This document shows positions 37,978 to 47,098 of a stretch of 64,000 bases of DNA, in pieces. The position numbers were made by a program, and so were the translations under genes. The stretch is from CAVVUC01 sp963751395 (GTDB taxonomy: Bacteria; Verrucomicrobiota; Verrucomicrobiia; Chthoniobacterales; Chthoniobacteraceae), in the NCBI GenBank assembly GCA_963751395.1, contig CAVVUC010000004.1, forward strand, positions 310,001-374,000, read 5' to 3'. Below the pieces are notes generated by a model. It had not been told where the DNA came from and ran no database searches. It worked only from the letters and a program-made list of their open reading frames with translations. The first letter of the stretch is position 1. Each line of letters begins with the position of its first letter.

Positions 37978-38210
37978 TTAGGGCCATTGCGGATGAAAGC
38001 ACATCACAACTGCGCCCAGAGATCCACGACCGGCTGCAAATCCCGCTTGAGCGCCGCCCGCGTTTGCACCTTTGTTCCCAAGTTCCAGTTGGGGACGCAA
38101 ATTGCGGGCGAAGTCATACTTCCGCGGAGGGGTGTCCGCAGGCGGGATCGCACGCCGATCCAACCCGCTGACACTCCCGACATGGGCAATGCAATTGCCC
38201 TCCGAAGGCA

Positions 38211-38559
38211 TTCCCAGGTTCAGAGACTGTGTGAAAACTCTTCCCCTCCCTCGGGCGGGGCGATCGGTTGCCAGGCCATGTCCTTTATCACTGGCAGGGA
38301 TCGCTCGCAGACACTGCTGTTGCCGGAAAGCCTGGAGGATTATGTCAGCGAACAACATCGCGGGGATGGAACGCCTGCTGGAAGCGGTGCGGCGGCTTGC
38401 GGCCGCGACGGCGCGACTGCTCGGGGCGCTTTTGGAGGCTCAGCGCGCCCGCTGGCCGGACGAAGAAGCAGCCTGGCCTCAGGCCGCATGAAAATCCCGC
38501 CGCGCCTCGATCCCCGCTCCGGTGCCCGGGTGTTTTCACACAGTCTCGCAACTTGGGAA
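38211..38559 (+). mobile_element. Deleted IS1182-like element bounded by 28-base inverted repeats
   Basis: TTCCCAGGTTCAGAGACTGT and onward (38211-38238) is inverted at 38532-38559 with about 25 of 28 bases matching. Just inside the left end, an ATG at 38278 opens MSFITGRDRSQTLLLPESLE, the N-terminus typical of IS1182-family transposases. About 1.2 kb of the gene is gone, leaving a 349-base MITE-like relic. The remainder from about 37978 to 38210 and 38560 to 38714 shows no gene. Confidence 0.7.
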
Positions 38560-38714
38560 CGAGTCTTCAAGGGTGGGAAGGGTCGGGAGAATATCTTTGC
38601 ACTGCATGGGAGTTAAGCCTCGATGAAGCCGCAGGTTTTTTTTGGAAAATTTTTCGCGCGGCTTCATCTGGTCTTTAGATTCGCGCGCCATGCTGTTGTA
38701 TTTCCACCAACGAA

Positions 38715-39365
38715 ATGCGCCTGCTCATCGTCGAAGACGAACCCGATCTGCTCAGCATCCTCGCCGAGGCGCTGCGCGAGGAGGGTTATGCCGTGGACGA
38801 AGCCAGCGACGGCGAGGACGGACTCTCGAAGGCGCTGCTTTGGGATTACGACACGATCGTGCTCGACGTGATGCTCCCGGGGATCAGCGGCTTCGAGGTA
38901 TTGGAGCGGCTCCGCGTGAGAAAGAAGACGCCGGTGCTGATGCTCACGGCGCGCATCCGCACGCCGGACCGCGTGCGCGGTCTCGACAGCGGCGCGGATG
39001 ATTATCTCGCGAAACCCTACGAACTGCCCGAACTGCTGGCCCGCATCCGGGCGCTCATCCGCCGCGCAGCGGGCAATGCAACGACCGCGCTGAAATTCGA
39101 CGATGTGGTTGTCGATCTGGCGGGACACACCGTCACCAAATCGGGCCAACCCGTGGCGCTCACGGCGCGCGAGATTGCGCTGATCGAATTTCTCGCGCAG
39201 CACCGCAGCCGGGTGGTGACGCGGACACAGCTCTACGATCATCTTTTCGACGAAAACGAAAGCAGCACCTCGAACCTCCTCGACGTACATGTTTCGAACG
39301 TCCGCAAAAAGCTCGGGGCCGACTTCATCGCCACGCGGCGGGGTCTCGGTTACTGCCTGGAATAA
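38715..39365 (+). CDS. OmpR-family response regulator
   Basis: A 216-residue regulator: receiver domain (LLIVEDEPD, phospho-acceptor Asp in TIVLDVMLPG near 51, Lys in DDYLAKPYELPEL near 101) and a winged-helix effector (ALTAREIALIEFLAQHRSRV, STSNLLDVHVSNVRKKLGAD, TRRGLGYCLE). The stop overlaps the kinase start by one base (TAATG), so the two are coupled. The secreted cluster beginning at 40890 lies just downstream on the same strand and is a plausible target. Confidence 0.93.
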   Translation: MRLLIVEDEPDLLSILAEALREEGYAVDEASDGEDGLSKALLWDYDTIVLDVMLPGISGFEVLERLRVRKKTPVLMLTARIRTPDRVRGLDSGADDYLAKPYELPELLARIRALIRRAAGNATTALKFDDVVVDLAGHTVTKSGQPVALTAREIALIEFLAQHRSRVVTRTQLYDHLFDENESSTSNLLDVHVSNVRKKLGADFIATRRGLGYCLE

Positions 39366-40801
39366 TGTTTCCCGAATCGCTGCGGCTCCGCATTCAGATC
39401 TGGCACGGCTTCCTGCTCGCAGCGGTGCTGGCGGGATTTGCCATCGCTGCCTACCGCTACCAATCGGACAACGAGATGCGCCGCGTGGACGGCGAGTTGC
39501 GGCAGCGCGTGAGAATGCTGATGCGTTCGCTTCCCAGAACGGAACCACGTCCGCGCCCCGGGCAGGAATCTTCGCAAGATTTCCGGCCACCGCCCCCTGG
39601 GATAAACCCCGGGCTCGAGGACTTTCGCATTCCTGCCACCGATGCACCGCTTTACGCCGGATTTTATTACGTGATCTGGAGGCGCGACGGTTCCGAATTG
39701 ACGCGGTCGAGCAACACGCCAGCCGACGTCGCTTTGCCGCCACGGCCGGATCCGAAGGAACTCAGCCCGGGTGACCACCGGACCCGCGGACTGATGCGGG
39801 AAGTTTTTAATTTCACCCCGCCGGGCGAGTGCTTTCTCGTGGGGCGTTCGATCGAACCGGAGCTGGCCGACTTGCGGACCTATGCGCGATGGCTCACAGC
39901 CCTCTCGGGCGCTGTGCTCGTCGCCGGACTCGCGGTGGGCTGGTGGCTCACGTCGCGCGCCCTTCGCCCGATCGGCGCGATCACCTCCACAGCCGGCCGG
40001 ATCGCGCGCGGCGACTTGCGAGAACGCATTCCCGTGCGGGAAAAAAGCAGCGAACTCGGCCGCCTCGCCAACACGCTGAATGAAACCTTTGCGCAACTCG
40101 AGGAATCGTTCGAGCGGCAGGCGCGCTTCACCGCCGACGCCGCGCATGAACTCCGAACGCCTGTCTCCATCATTCTCTCACAGGCGCAACATGTCCTGAC
40201 CCGCGAACGGGATACCGCCACTTACCAGCGCTTTGCCGAAGTCTGCGTCAACGCCGCCCGCCGTCTTCAAAAACTCACCGAATCGTTGCTCGAACTCGCG
40301 GCGCACGACGCGGATGCCGCGGCTTTGAAAATGGAGGCGTGCGATCTCGCCGAAATCACCCGCGAAACGGCTGCCCTTCTCCAAACAACAGCCGACGAGC
40401 GCAACATCGCGCTTGGCTTCGACCTCGCCCCCGCGCCCTGCCATGCCGATGCCGGCCGCATCGAACGGGTCATCCAGAATCTACTCGCCAACGCACTTGA
40501 TCACACGCCGGCCGGCGGGCGCATCACGCTCGTCACGCGATGCGAATCCGGGCAGGCGATTTTTTCCATCACCGACACCGGCCCCGGCATCGCCCCCGAG
40601 CATCAGCCTCGAATCTTCGACCGCTTCTACCGCACCGACGATTCGCGGAACCGGCGCACGGGCGGCGCGGGCCTCGGCCTTGCGATTTGCAAAACCATCG
40701 TTGAAGCCCACGGCGGCACACTCGAAGTCACGAGCCAGCCCGGCGCGGGCACAACCTTCACCCTTCGGCTTTCTTGCGAACCGAAACCGGACAGACGCTA
40801 G
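39365..40801 (+). CDS. Sensor histidine kinase
   Basis: A 478-residue membrane kinase with two transmembrane helices (about 12-28 and 180-200) flanking a 150-residue periplasmic sensor rich in Pro/Arg. A HAMP domain follows (LRPIGAITSTAGRIARGDLR), then HisKA (FTADAAHELRTPVSIILSQA, His near 263) and HATPase (NLLANALDHTPAGG, DTGPGIAPEHQPRIFDRFYR, GGAGLGLAICKTIV). The ligand is unknown. Position upstream of the sulfate-ester cluster suggests the two might be linked. Confidence 0.93.
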   Translation: MFPESLRLRIQIWHGFLLAAVLAGFAIAAYRYQSDNEMRRVDGELRQRVRMLMRSLPRTEPRPRPGQESSQDFRPPPPGINPGLEDFRIPATDAPLYAGFYYVIWRRDGSELTRSSNTPADVALPPRPDPKELSPGDHRTRGLMREVFNFTPPGECFLVGRSIEPELADLRTYARWLTALSGAVLVAGLAVGWWLTSRALRPIGAITSTAGRIARGDLRERIPVREKSSELGRLANTLNETFAQLEESFERQARFTADAAHELRTPVSIILSQAQHVLTRERDTATYQRFAEVCVNAARRLQKLTESLLELAAHDADAAALKMEACDLAEITRETAALLQTTADERNIALGFDLAPAPCHADAGRIERVIQNLLANALDHTPAGGRITLVTRCESGQAIFSITDTGPGIAPEHQPRIFDRFYRTDDSRNRRTGGAGLGLAICKTIVEAHGGTLEVTSQPGAGTTFTLRLSCEPKPDRR

Positions 40802-40889
40802 TTTTCCCGCAAAGCACACGGCTCGCAATTTCCTTGGAATTTTTTGACAGCTTCACGTTCTCTTAAGGTTCCTCCGTCAAGCTGCTGAC

Positions 40890-42266
40890 ATGAGAACCAG
40901 AGACAACGTCTCGTGCGGGGCGATTCCATTCGCCGTGTGCCTCCTGCTCGGCGGCTCCGTTTTTGCCGCGGAACAACCGCTGAGCTACCCGGTTGTCGAT
41001 ACCGGTCAGGCGAAGTGCTACGACAACAGAAACGAAATCGCTACGCCGCAACCGGCACAAACTTTCTACGGCCAGGACGCGCAGTTTCATGGTCACGCGC
41101 CGGGCTATAAGCTGAGCGCCGACGGCTTGACTGTTCACGACAACGTCACCGGCCTGACCTGGCAACGCAGCCCGGACCTGGATGGGAACGGCATCCTGAA
41201 CCGCGCCGACAAACTCACTCTGAGCCAGGCTCACGCACTCCCGGCAAAACTCAACACCGCGAAGTTCGGCGGCTTCAACGACTGGCGGTTGCCAACGATC
41301 AAGGAGCTTTATTCGCTGATCATTTTCAGCGGCGTCGATCCCAGCGGTCCTGCCTCGGACGGTGCCCGGCTGACGCCCTTCATCGACACGAAGTATTTCA
41401 ACTTTGCCTACGGCGACACGAGCAAAGGCGAGCGGCTCATCGATTCCCAGTATGCGTCGAGCACCCGATTCGTAGGCGAGTCATTCCAAGGCTTCGGCAA
41501 GCTCTTCGGCGTGAACTTTGCCGATGGCCGGATCAAAGGCTACGACCTGCAAATGCCGGGCGGCCGCATGGAAAAGACATTCTTCGTGCAATGCGTTCGC
41601 GGCAATCCGAACTACGGCAAAAACGATTTCCACGACAACGGCGATGGGACCATCGCAGACCGCGCCACGGGCCTGATCTGGTCGAAGGCCGACAGCGGCA
41701 AGGGCATGAACTGGGAGGACGCGCTGGCGTGGGTGCAGGCCCGGAATGCCGGGAAGCATCTCGGCCACAACGACTGGCGCCTGCCGAACGCGAAGGAATT
41801 GGAGAGCCTCGTGGACTACACGCGGTCTCCGGATGTCACCGGTTCGCCTGCCATCGATCCGCTGTTCACCTGCACTGGGATCACCAATGAAATCGGCAAA
41901 GCCGACTATCCGTATTACTGGACTGGAACGACTCACGCATCGATCTTTGCGGGCGGCAACGCGGTTTACATCGCCTTCGGTCGCGCTGCTGGCTGGCCGA
42001 CCGGGATGCCGGGGCGGGGCGGTCCCGGTCGCGGTGGTCCAGGTCCGGGAGGACCGCCTCCAGGTGGTCCGGGAATGGGACCGCCGACCGGCAATGCTGT
42101 CAGCTATCATTACACCGACGTCCACGGAGCCGGCGCGCAGCGCAGCGATCCGAAGACCGGCGATCCCGCGGCTTTTCCACATGGCCACGGCCCGCAAGGG
42201 GACGTCATCCGCATCAACAATTTTGTCCGCCTCGTACGCGGCGGGCTGGAAATGGAGACACCATGA
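40890..42266 (+). CDS. Secreted DUF1566-domain protein with Gly/Pro-rich segment
   Basis: A 458-residue exported protein. A signal peptide (about 1-26, CLLLGGSVFAAEQP) is followed by two DUF1566/Lcl-type lectin-like units: VHDNVTGLTWQRSPDLDGNG with FNDWRLPTIKELYSLI, and IADRATGLIWSKADSGKGMN with HNDWRLPNAKELESLV. Near residues 370-395 there is a Gly/Pro/Arg segment (GRGGPGRGGPGPGGPPPGG). DUF1566 proteins are C-type-lectin-like surface proteins. The stop overlaps the next gene by four bases (ATGA). First gene of the probable secreted cluster. Confidence 0.88.
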   Translation: MRTRDNVSCGAIPFAVCLLLGGSVFAAEQPLSYPVVDTGQAKCYDNRNEIATPQPAQTFYGQDAQFHGHAPGYKLSADGLTVHDNVTGLTWQRSPDLDGNGILNRADKLTLSQAHALPAKLNTAKFGGFNDWRLPTIKELYSLIIFSGVDPSGPASDGARLTPFIDTKYFNFAYGDTSKGERLIDSQYASSTRFVGESFQGFGKLFGVNFADGRIKGYDLQMPGGRMEKTFFVQCVRGNPNYGKNDFHDNGDGTIADRATGLIWSKADSGKGMNWEDALAWVQARNAGKHLGHNDWRLPNAKELESLVDYTRSPDVTGSPAIDPLFTCTGITNEIGKADYPYYWTGTTHASIFAGGNAVYIAFGRAAGWPTGMPGRGGPGRGGPGPGGPPPGGPGMGPPTGNAVSYHYTDVHGAGAQRSDPKTGDPAAFPHGHGPQGDVIRINNFVRLVRGGLEMETP

Positions 42267-43996
42267 AGAGAACCATTGCTCTGATTTTAATGGCGATCGC
42301 CTCGTCGCTGCCCGACTTAGTTGCCCAGGAAAAAATGCCCGGCTTCGCGCTGATTCCGGCGGGGAAGTTCGAGATGGGCGACCATCACGGGTTCGTTGAT
42401 CCCAAGCACGGTGGCGACGAGACGCCGATCCATACCGTGCGGCTCGATGCGTTCTACATGGGCATCTATGACGTCACCACGCGCGAGTATTGCGAGTTCC
42501 TCAACGCGGCGCTGGCGCAACACCAGATCGAGGTGCGCGAAGGCGGCGTTTATCTCGTCGGCGGAAAAGAGCTGCTATGCGAGACACGCGCGATGTCACC
42601 TTTCAGCCGCATCGGTTGGGATGGGGCGAGATTCGCGGTTCTCGATCGCAAGGAAAATCACCCGGTCGTCTGCATCCGCTGGCCGGGCGCGGCGGTCTAT
42701 TGCAACTGGCTGAGCGCAAAGAAAAAGTCGCCGCTTTGCTACAACACGACCACGTGGGATTGCGATTTCAACAAGAGCGGGTTTCGGCTCCCGACCGAGG
42801 CGGAGTGGGAATACGCCGGACGCGGCGGTTTGCAGAATCCGTATCGCAATTTCCCGTGGGGCGATGATGCCGATGCCACGAAAGCGAACTGGCCGGAGTC
42901 GAAGAATCCGTTCCGCGCGGGCCCGTTGCCGTGGACGACGCCGGTCGGATTCTTCGATGGCAAATTGCATCGCAAGGCGGACTTCGGCTGGCCGGGTGCG
43001 CAGGAGACTTTCCAGACCGCGAATGGCGCGAACGGCTACGGCCTCTACGACATGAGCGGCAACGTCTGGCAGTTCATCAACGACTGGTATGGGCGCGACT
43101 ACTACGCCTACAGCCCCGCCGAGAATCCACCTGGTCCGGCGAGCGGCAGCCTGGTGCAGGACGGCAAGCCGTATCGCGGCATGCGCGGCGGCAACTGGTA
43201 TAACGGCGAGAACGGCCACGGCCGCGTGTCGAACCGCAACCCATCCTATTACCGCGGCCCCCAAGACCCGGATCATCCCTACTACCACCTCGGCTTCCGC
43301 GTCGTGCTGCCGGTCAACGCCGAAAGCCGGCCCGCGATCAAGCCGACCCCGGTCCAACAAATCCGCGGAGGCGAAGGTGGTCCGGGTGGTGGACGGCGGC
43401 CTCGACCGGGAGGGCCGCAGGAAGGCGGTGGTGCCGGTGGCGGAAATCATCCGCAACGTTCCGAGGCGCCTCAGCCCAGCCGCACCGGCGCGTTTGTCCT
43501 GCACAGCTCCGCGGTGGCGGATGGCGGGACGTTGCCGGTGGAGTTCACCGGGGATGGCGCCGCCGCCACGCCGCCGCTCGAATGGACCGGCGCACCGGCC
43601 GGCACCAAGAGCTACGCGCTGATCATGCATCATGAGGCGCCCGATCAGACCAAGTGGTATTGGATCCTCTACAACATCCCGGCGACGGTCCAGAGCCTGC
43701 CGAAAAATGTGAAAGGTATCGGCACGTTGGGCAACAACAGCGTCAACGACCGGACGGAATACGCGCCGCCGCACTCCAAGGGGCCGGGGCCGAAGACCTA
43801 CATCTTCACCGTTTATGCTCTGTCCGCGCCGCCGCAACTCACCGTCCCGCCGTCGCAAGTCAGCCGCGAAGTTCTGCTCGCCGCGATCAAGGACCGAACC
43901 CTCGGCAGTGCTGAGTTACAGGTAATTTATTCGCGATCCGGCGACGGCAGCCGCCCGGGCCAGCCCGGGGATCGTCCGCGAACGCCAAATCAATAG
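42263..43996 (+). CDS. Secreted SUMF1-domain (FGE-like) protein fused to a PEBP/YbhB domain
   Basis: A 577-residue exported protein with three parts. A signal peptide spans about 1-20. A formylglycine-generating-enzyme-type domain spans about 25-350 (GFALIPAGKFEMGDHHG, GFRLPTEAEWEYAGRGG, GLYDMSGNVWQFINDW, YRGMRGGNWYNGEN). After a Gly/Pro/Arg linker, a PEBP (YbhB) domain spans about 405-560 (FTGDGAAATPPLEWTGAP, ALIMHHEAPDQTKWYWILYN). In true FGE the segment after GGS/NW has the catalytic cysteines; here GGNWYNGENGHGRVSNRNP has none. Enzyme activity is therefore doubtful. The tail is again Arg/Pro/Gly-rich (GDGSRPGQPGDRPRTPNQ). Confidence 0.88.
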   Translation: MKRTIALILMAIASSLPDLVAQEKMPGFALIPAGKFEMGDHHGFVDPKHGGDETPIHTVRLDAFYMGIYDVTTREYCEFLNAALAQHQIEVREGGVYLVGGKELLCETRAMSPFSRIGWDGARFAVLDRKENHPVVCIRWPGAAVYCNWLSAKKKSPLCYNTTTWDCDFNKSGFRLPTEAEWEYAGRGGLQNPYRNFPWGDDADATKANWPESKNPFRAGPLPWTTPVGFFDGKLHRKADFGWPGAQETFQTANGANGYGLYDMSGNVWQFINDWYGRDYYAYSPAENPPGPASGSLVQDGKPYRGMRGGNWYNGENGHGRVSNRNPSYYRGPQDPDHPYYHLGFRVVLPVNAESRPAIKPTPVQQIRGGEGGPGGGRRPRPGGPQEGGGAGGGNHPQRSEAPQPSRTGAFVLHSSAVADGGTLPVEFTGDGAAATPPLEWTGAPAGTKSYALIMHHEAPDQTKWYWILYNIPATVQSLPKNVKGIGTLGNNSVNDRTEYAPPHSKGPGPKTYIFTVYALSAPPQLTVPPSQVSREVLLAAIKDRTLGSAELQVIYSRSGDGSRPGQPGDRPRTPNQ

Positions 43997-44005
43997 GAGA
44001 AAAAT

Positions 44006-45667
44006 ATGAATACAAAGAATGTACCTGTTGACCTTGTTGTTGACCGTCAGCGTGCTCCATTTCGCCGCGGCGCAAGACGAACCCGGTGGTCGCCCGCCGC
44101 GCCCGCGAGACCAGGGCCAGGATCGAAACCGCGAAGGCGGTGGTGGCGGTGGACGGCGTGAGATGCCGGAGAACAAGACGCCGATCTCGCCGAATCCCGG
44201 CCAGACCGTTGGCCTGTTCCTCAACACGCCCAAGGCGTGCCCCGGCTACACGTTGATGGCGCCGAAGCACAACACGGTCACCTATCTGATCAATAACCAG
44301 GGTCGCGTTGTCCACCAGTGGAAGAGCGACTACGAGCCGGGGCAAACCGTCCATCTGTTGCCGAACGGCCACATGCTGCGCTCCTGCATGGTCAAGGTGC
44401 AGGGCGGCACGGGCGGCGGCGAGGGCGGCCGCATCGAGGAGTATGACTGGGACGGCAAACTGGTCTGGGAGTTTACCCACGCCACCCGCGAATACCAGTT
44501 GCATCACGACATCAAGCCGCTGCCGAACGGCCACGTGCTCGCGCTGATGGTCGAGCGCAAATCCCGCGAGCAGGCGGTCGCGGCCGGTTTTGACGAGCGT
44601 CTGATGCGCGATGAATTCCTGGTGCCGGACGCTGTCGTTGAGATCGAACCGATCTATCCGAAAGGCGGCAAGATCGTCTGGGAATGGCACGTCTGGGATC
44701 ACCTGATCCAGAACTCCGACAAGACCAAGCCCAACTACGGCGACCCCGCCGCGCATCCCGAGCTGGTTGACGTCGCCTGCAACGGCCGCGCCACGCCCGC
44801 GTTCTGGAACCACATGAATTCCCTCGATTACAACCCGAAGCTCGACCAGATCGTCCTCAGCGTCCGCGGCTGCAACGAGATTTGGGTGATTGACCACAGC
44901 ACCACCACGAAAGAATCCGCCAGCCACACCGGCGGCAAACACGGCAAAGGCGGCGACCTCATTTATCGCTGGGGCAACCCCGCCGCCTACAAACGCGGCA
45001 CGACCAGTGACAAGCAACTCGTCCAGCAACACGACGCGCAATGGATTCCTGACGGCTATCCCGGCGCGGGCCACATGACGATCTTCAACAACGGCTACGA
45101 CCGCGGTTGGTCAAGCATCGAGGAAATCGTGCTGCCAATGGACGCCAACGGCCGCTACATCCTCGACCCAAGGCAAAGCCTACGGCCCCGACAAACCCGT
45201 CTGGCACTACGAAGCCAAAAACCGCACCGACTTTTTCTCCAGCGAAATCTCCGGCGCGCATCGCCTTCCGAATGGCAACACGCTTATCTGCGCGGGCGTC
45301 GTCGGCCACCTGTTCGAGATCACCTCGACCGGCGAGATGGTCTGGCAATACGTCAACCCGATGGTTCGCGGCGGCATCCTTGCCCAAGGTGAACTCCCCG
45401 GCAAAGACATGCGCGGCCATTTGTGGAACGCCGTGTTCAAGGTTCACCGTTACGCGCCAGACTTATCCCGGCTTGGCCGGGCGCGACTTGACCCCGAAAG
45501 GCGTCATCGAACTGCCCGCCTCTATGAAAGGCAAAACCGGCCTCCACCTCATGACCGAAGCGCAACGCACCGATCGTGGCCCCGGTGGTGGTGGCCCAGG
45601 ACGAGGTCGGGATGGACAAGGCGGCGGCAATCGCGGCGATCTGCCGCCGCGCGACGGACAACAATGA
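44006..45667 (+). CDS. Secreted arylsulfotransferase (ASST-like), with three apparent frameshifts
   Basis: With a good ribosome-binding site (AGGAG at 43996) the start is ATG at 44006. The frame must shift near 44018 to read the signal peptide MYLLTLLLTVSVLHFAAA. Two further +1 shifts are needed near 45170 (to GKAYGPDKPVWHYEAKNRTD) and 45462 (to YPGLAGRDLTPKGVIELP). The body is an arylsulfotransferase-type propeller: GYTLMAPKHNTVTYLINNQG, VHLLPNGHMLRSC, and YQLHHDIKPLPNGHVLAL, which may hold the catalytic His. Both ends carry Gly/Arg/Pro/Asp-rich tails (GGRPPRPRDQGQDRNREGG; GPGGGGPGRGRDGQGGG). Likely transfers sulfate between phenolic esters outside the cytoplasm. Confidence 0.78.
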
Positions 45668-45683
45668 TCCGACCCCTGATTGC

Positions 45684-47098
45684 ATGACGAATCTTCTTCC
45701 CGGAATCATGGCGGCACTCCTGACCGCGGTTGCAGCCCATGCGGCGAATCCGCCCAACTTCGTCTTCATCCTCGGCGAAGGCCACGGTTGGAGCAGCACG
45801 TCGGTGCAGATGGACGATGCCGTGCCCGCTTCAAAGAGCAGCTTCGTCCGCACGCCGAACTTGGAGAAGCTCGCGGCGGGCGGGATGCGGTTCGCTAACT
45901 TCTACGCGCCGTCGCCGCGCTGCACGCCGTCGCGGGTAGCTGTCTTCACCGGCAAAAGCCCGGCGCAGTTGCACATGACCTTCATCGACGAGGGCAAACG
46001 CGACAGCGGCGACAATCCGAACGGCCGCGTGCTCGCGCCGTCGGCTTCGATGGAGTTGCCGACGACGCGAGACGACCATCGCCGAGGTCCTGAAGCGCGC
46101 GGGCTACGCGACGGCGCATTTCGGCAAGTGGCACATGGGCCGCGTCAGCCCCAGCCAGCACGGCTTCGACGAGAACGACGGCGCGAACGGCAACGGCGGC
46201 CCGGACAACGTCGCCAATCCGCATCCCAAACAGCTTTACGCCATGACGGAACGCGGGATGGATTTCATGGCGCGGCAGGTGAAGGCGGGCAAGCCGTTCT
46301 ATCTCCAGCTCTCGCACTACGCCGCGCGGCAGGGCGGGGATGCGCGACCGGAGACGCATCGCCACCGTGAAAAGCTGGGGCGGCAACCTGAGCGAGCGCG
46401 AACTTGCCGAAGCCGCGGCGGACCTCGACCTGGACATCGCGTTCGGACAGGTGCTCAGGAAGCTCGACGAACTGGGCATCGCGACGAACACCTACGTCAT
46501 CTTCACCACCGACCACGGCACGCCGGGACGCAACCCGCCGCTGGCCGGCGGCAAGGGCACGGTGTCGGAAGGCGGACTTGCGCGTGCCGTTCATCATTCG
46601 CGGACCGGGCATTCAAGCGGGCGCTTGCTCGCATGTGCGCGTGACTCGGCGAAGACCTGTTCCCCACCATCGCGGAACTGGCGCACGTCACCGAACCGCT
46701 GCCGAAAGGAGTGGAAGGCGGCAGCTTCGCTTCGGTCCTCGCCAACGCGGGCAGCGGCGCAGTCAAACGTCCGCGCGAGGAGTTCGTCGTCCATTTCCCG
46801 CACTACGACAAGGACGCCATCGGCCCGGCTTCGGCGATCTACCTGGGCGACTTCAAGCTGATCCGCGTTTACGAGACCGGCGCGCTGGAGCTGTTCAACA
46901 TCGCCAAAGACCCCGGCGAGCGCCGCGACCTCGCGCGCGAGATGCCGGACAAGGTCAAAGCGACTGAACCAGCGTCTGACCGACTACCTGCTCGCCGTGA
47001 ACGCGCAGATGCCGAAGCCCAATCCGAATTACGATCCGAGCAAACCCGCCGAAACCACGCGCGACCGCGGTGGCAAGGGAAAGAAGAACAACCGATGA
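45684..47098 (+). CDS. Secreted Cys-type sulfatase, with about five apparent frameshifts
   Basis: The start MTNLLPGIMAALLTAVAAHA is a signal peptide. The Cys-type sulfatase motif is CTPSRVAVFTG (Cys near 80), the residue converted to formylglycine in active sulfatases. Later motifs appear in shifting frames: FGKWHMG (about 46125), FTTDHGTPGRNPPLAGGKGT (about 46502), VPFIIRGPGIQAG, DLFPTIAELAHVTEPLPKG, and LELFNIAKDPGERRDLA. The tail ends TTRDRGGKGKKNNR. The usual Asp-Asp metal pair near the start is replaced by FILGEGHGW. All shifts are +1, at about 46065, 46345, 46580, 46645 and 46968. Its stop overlaps the phosphoesterase start (ATGA). Confidence 0.75.

Noticed and set aside
37369..38616. 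Single protein of 415 codons
   Set aside because: Only the first 200 codons match a transposase; the rest runs through unrelated debris and an inverted-repeat relic.
42263..43620. Functional formylglycine-generating enzyme for the neighbouring sulfatase
   Set aside because: The conserved active-site cysteines are missing in the segment where they should occur.
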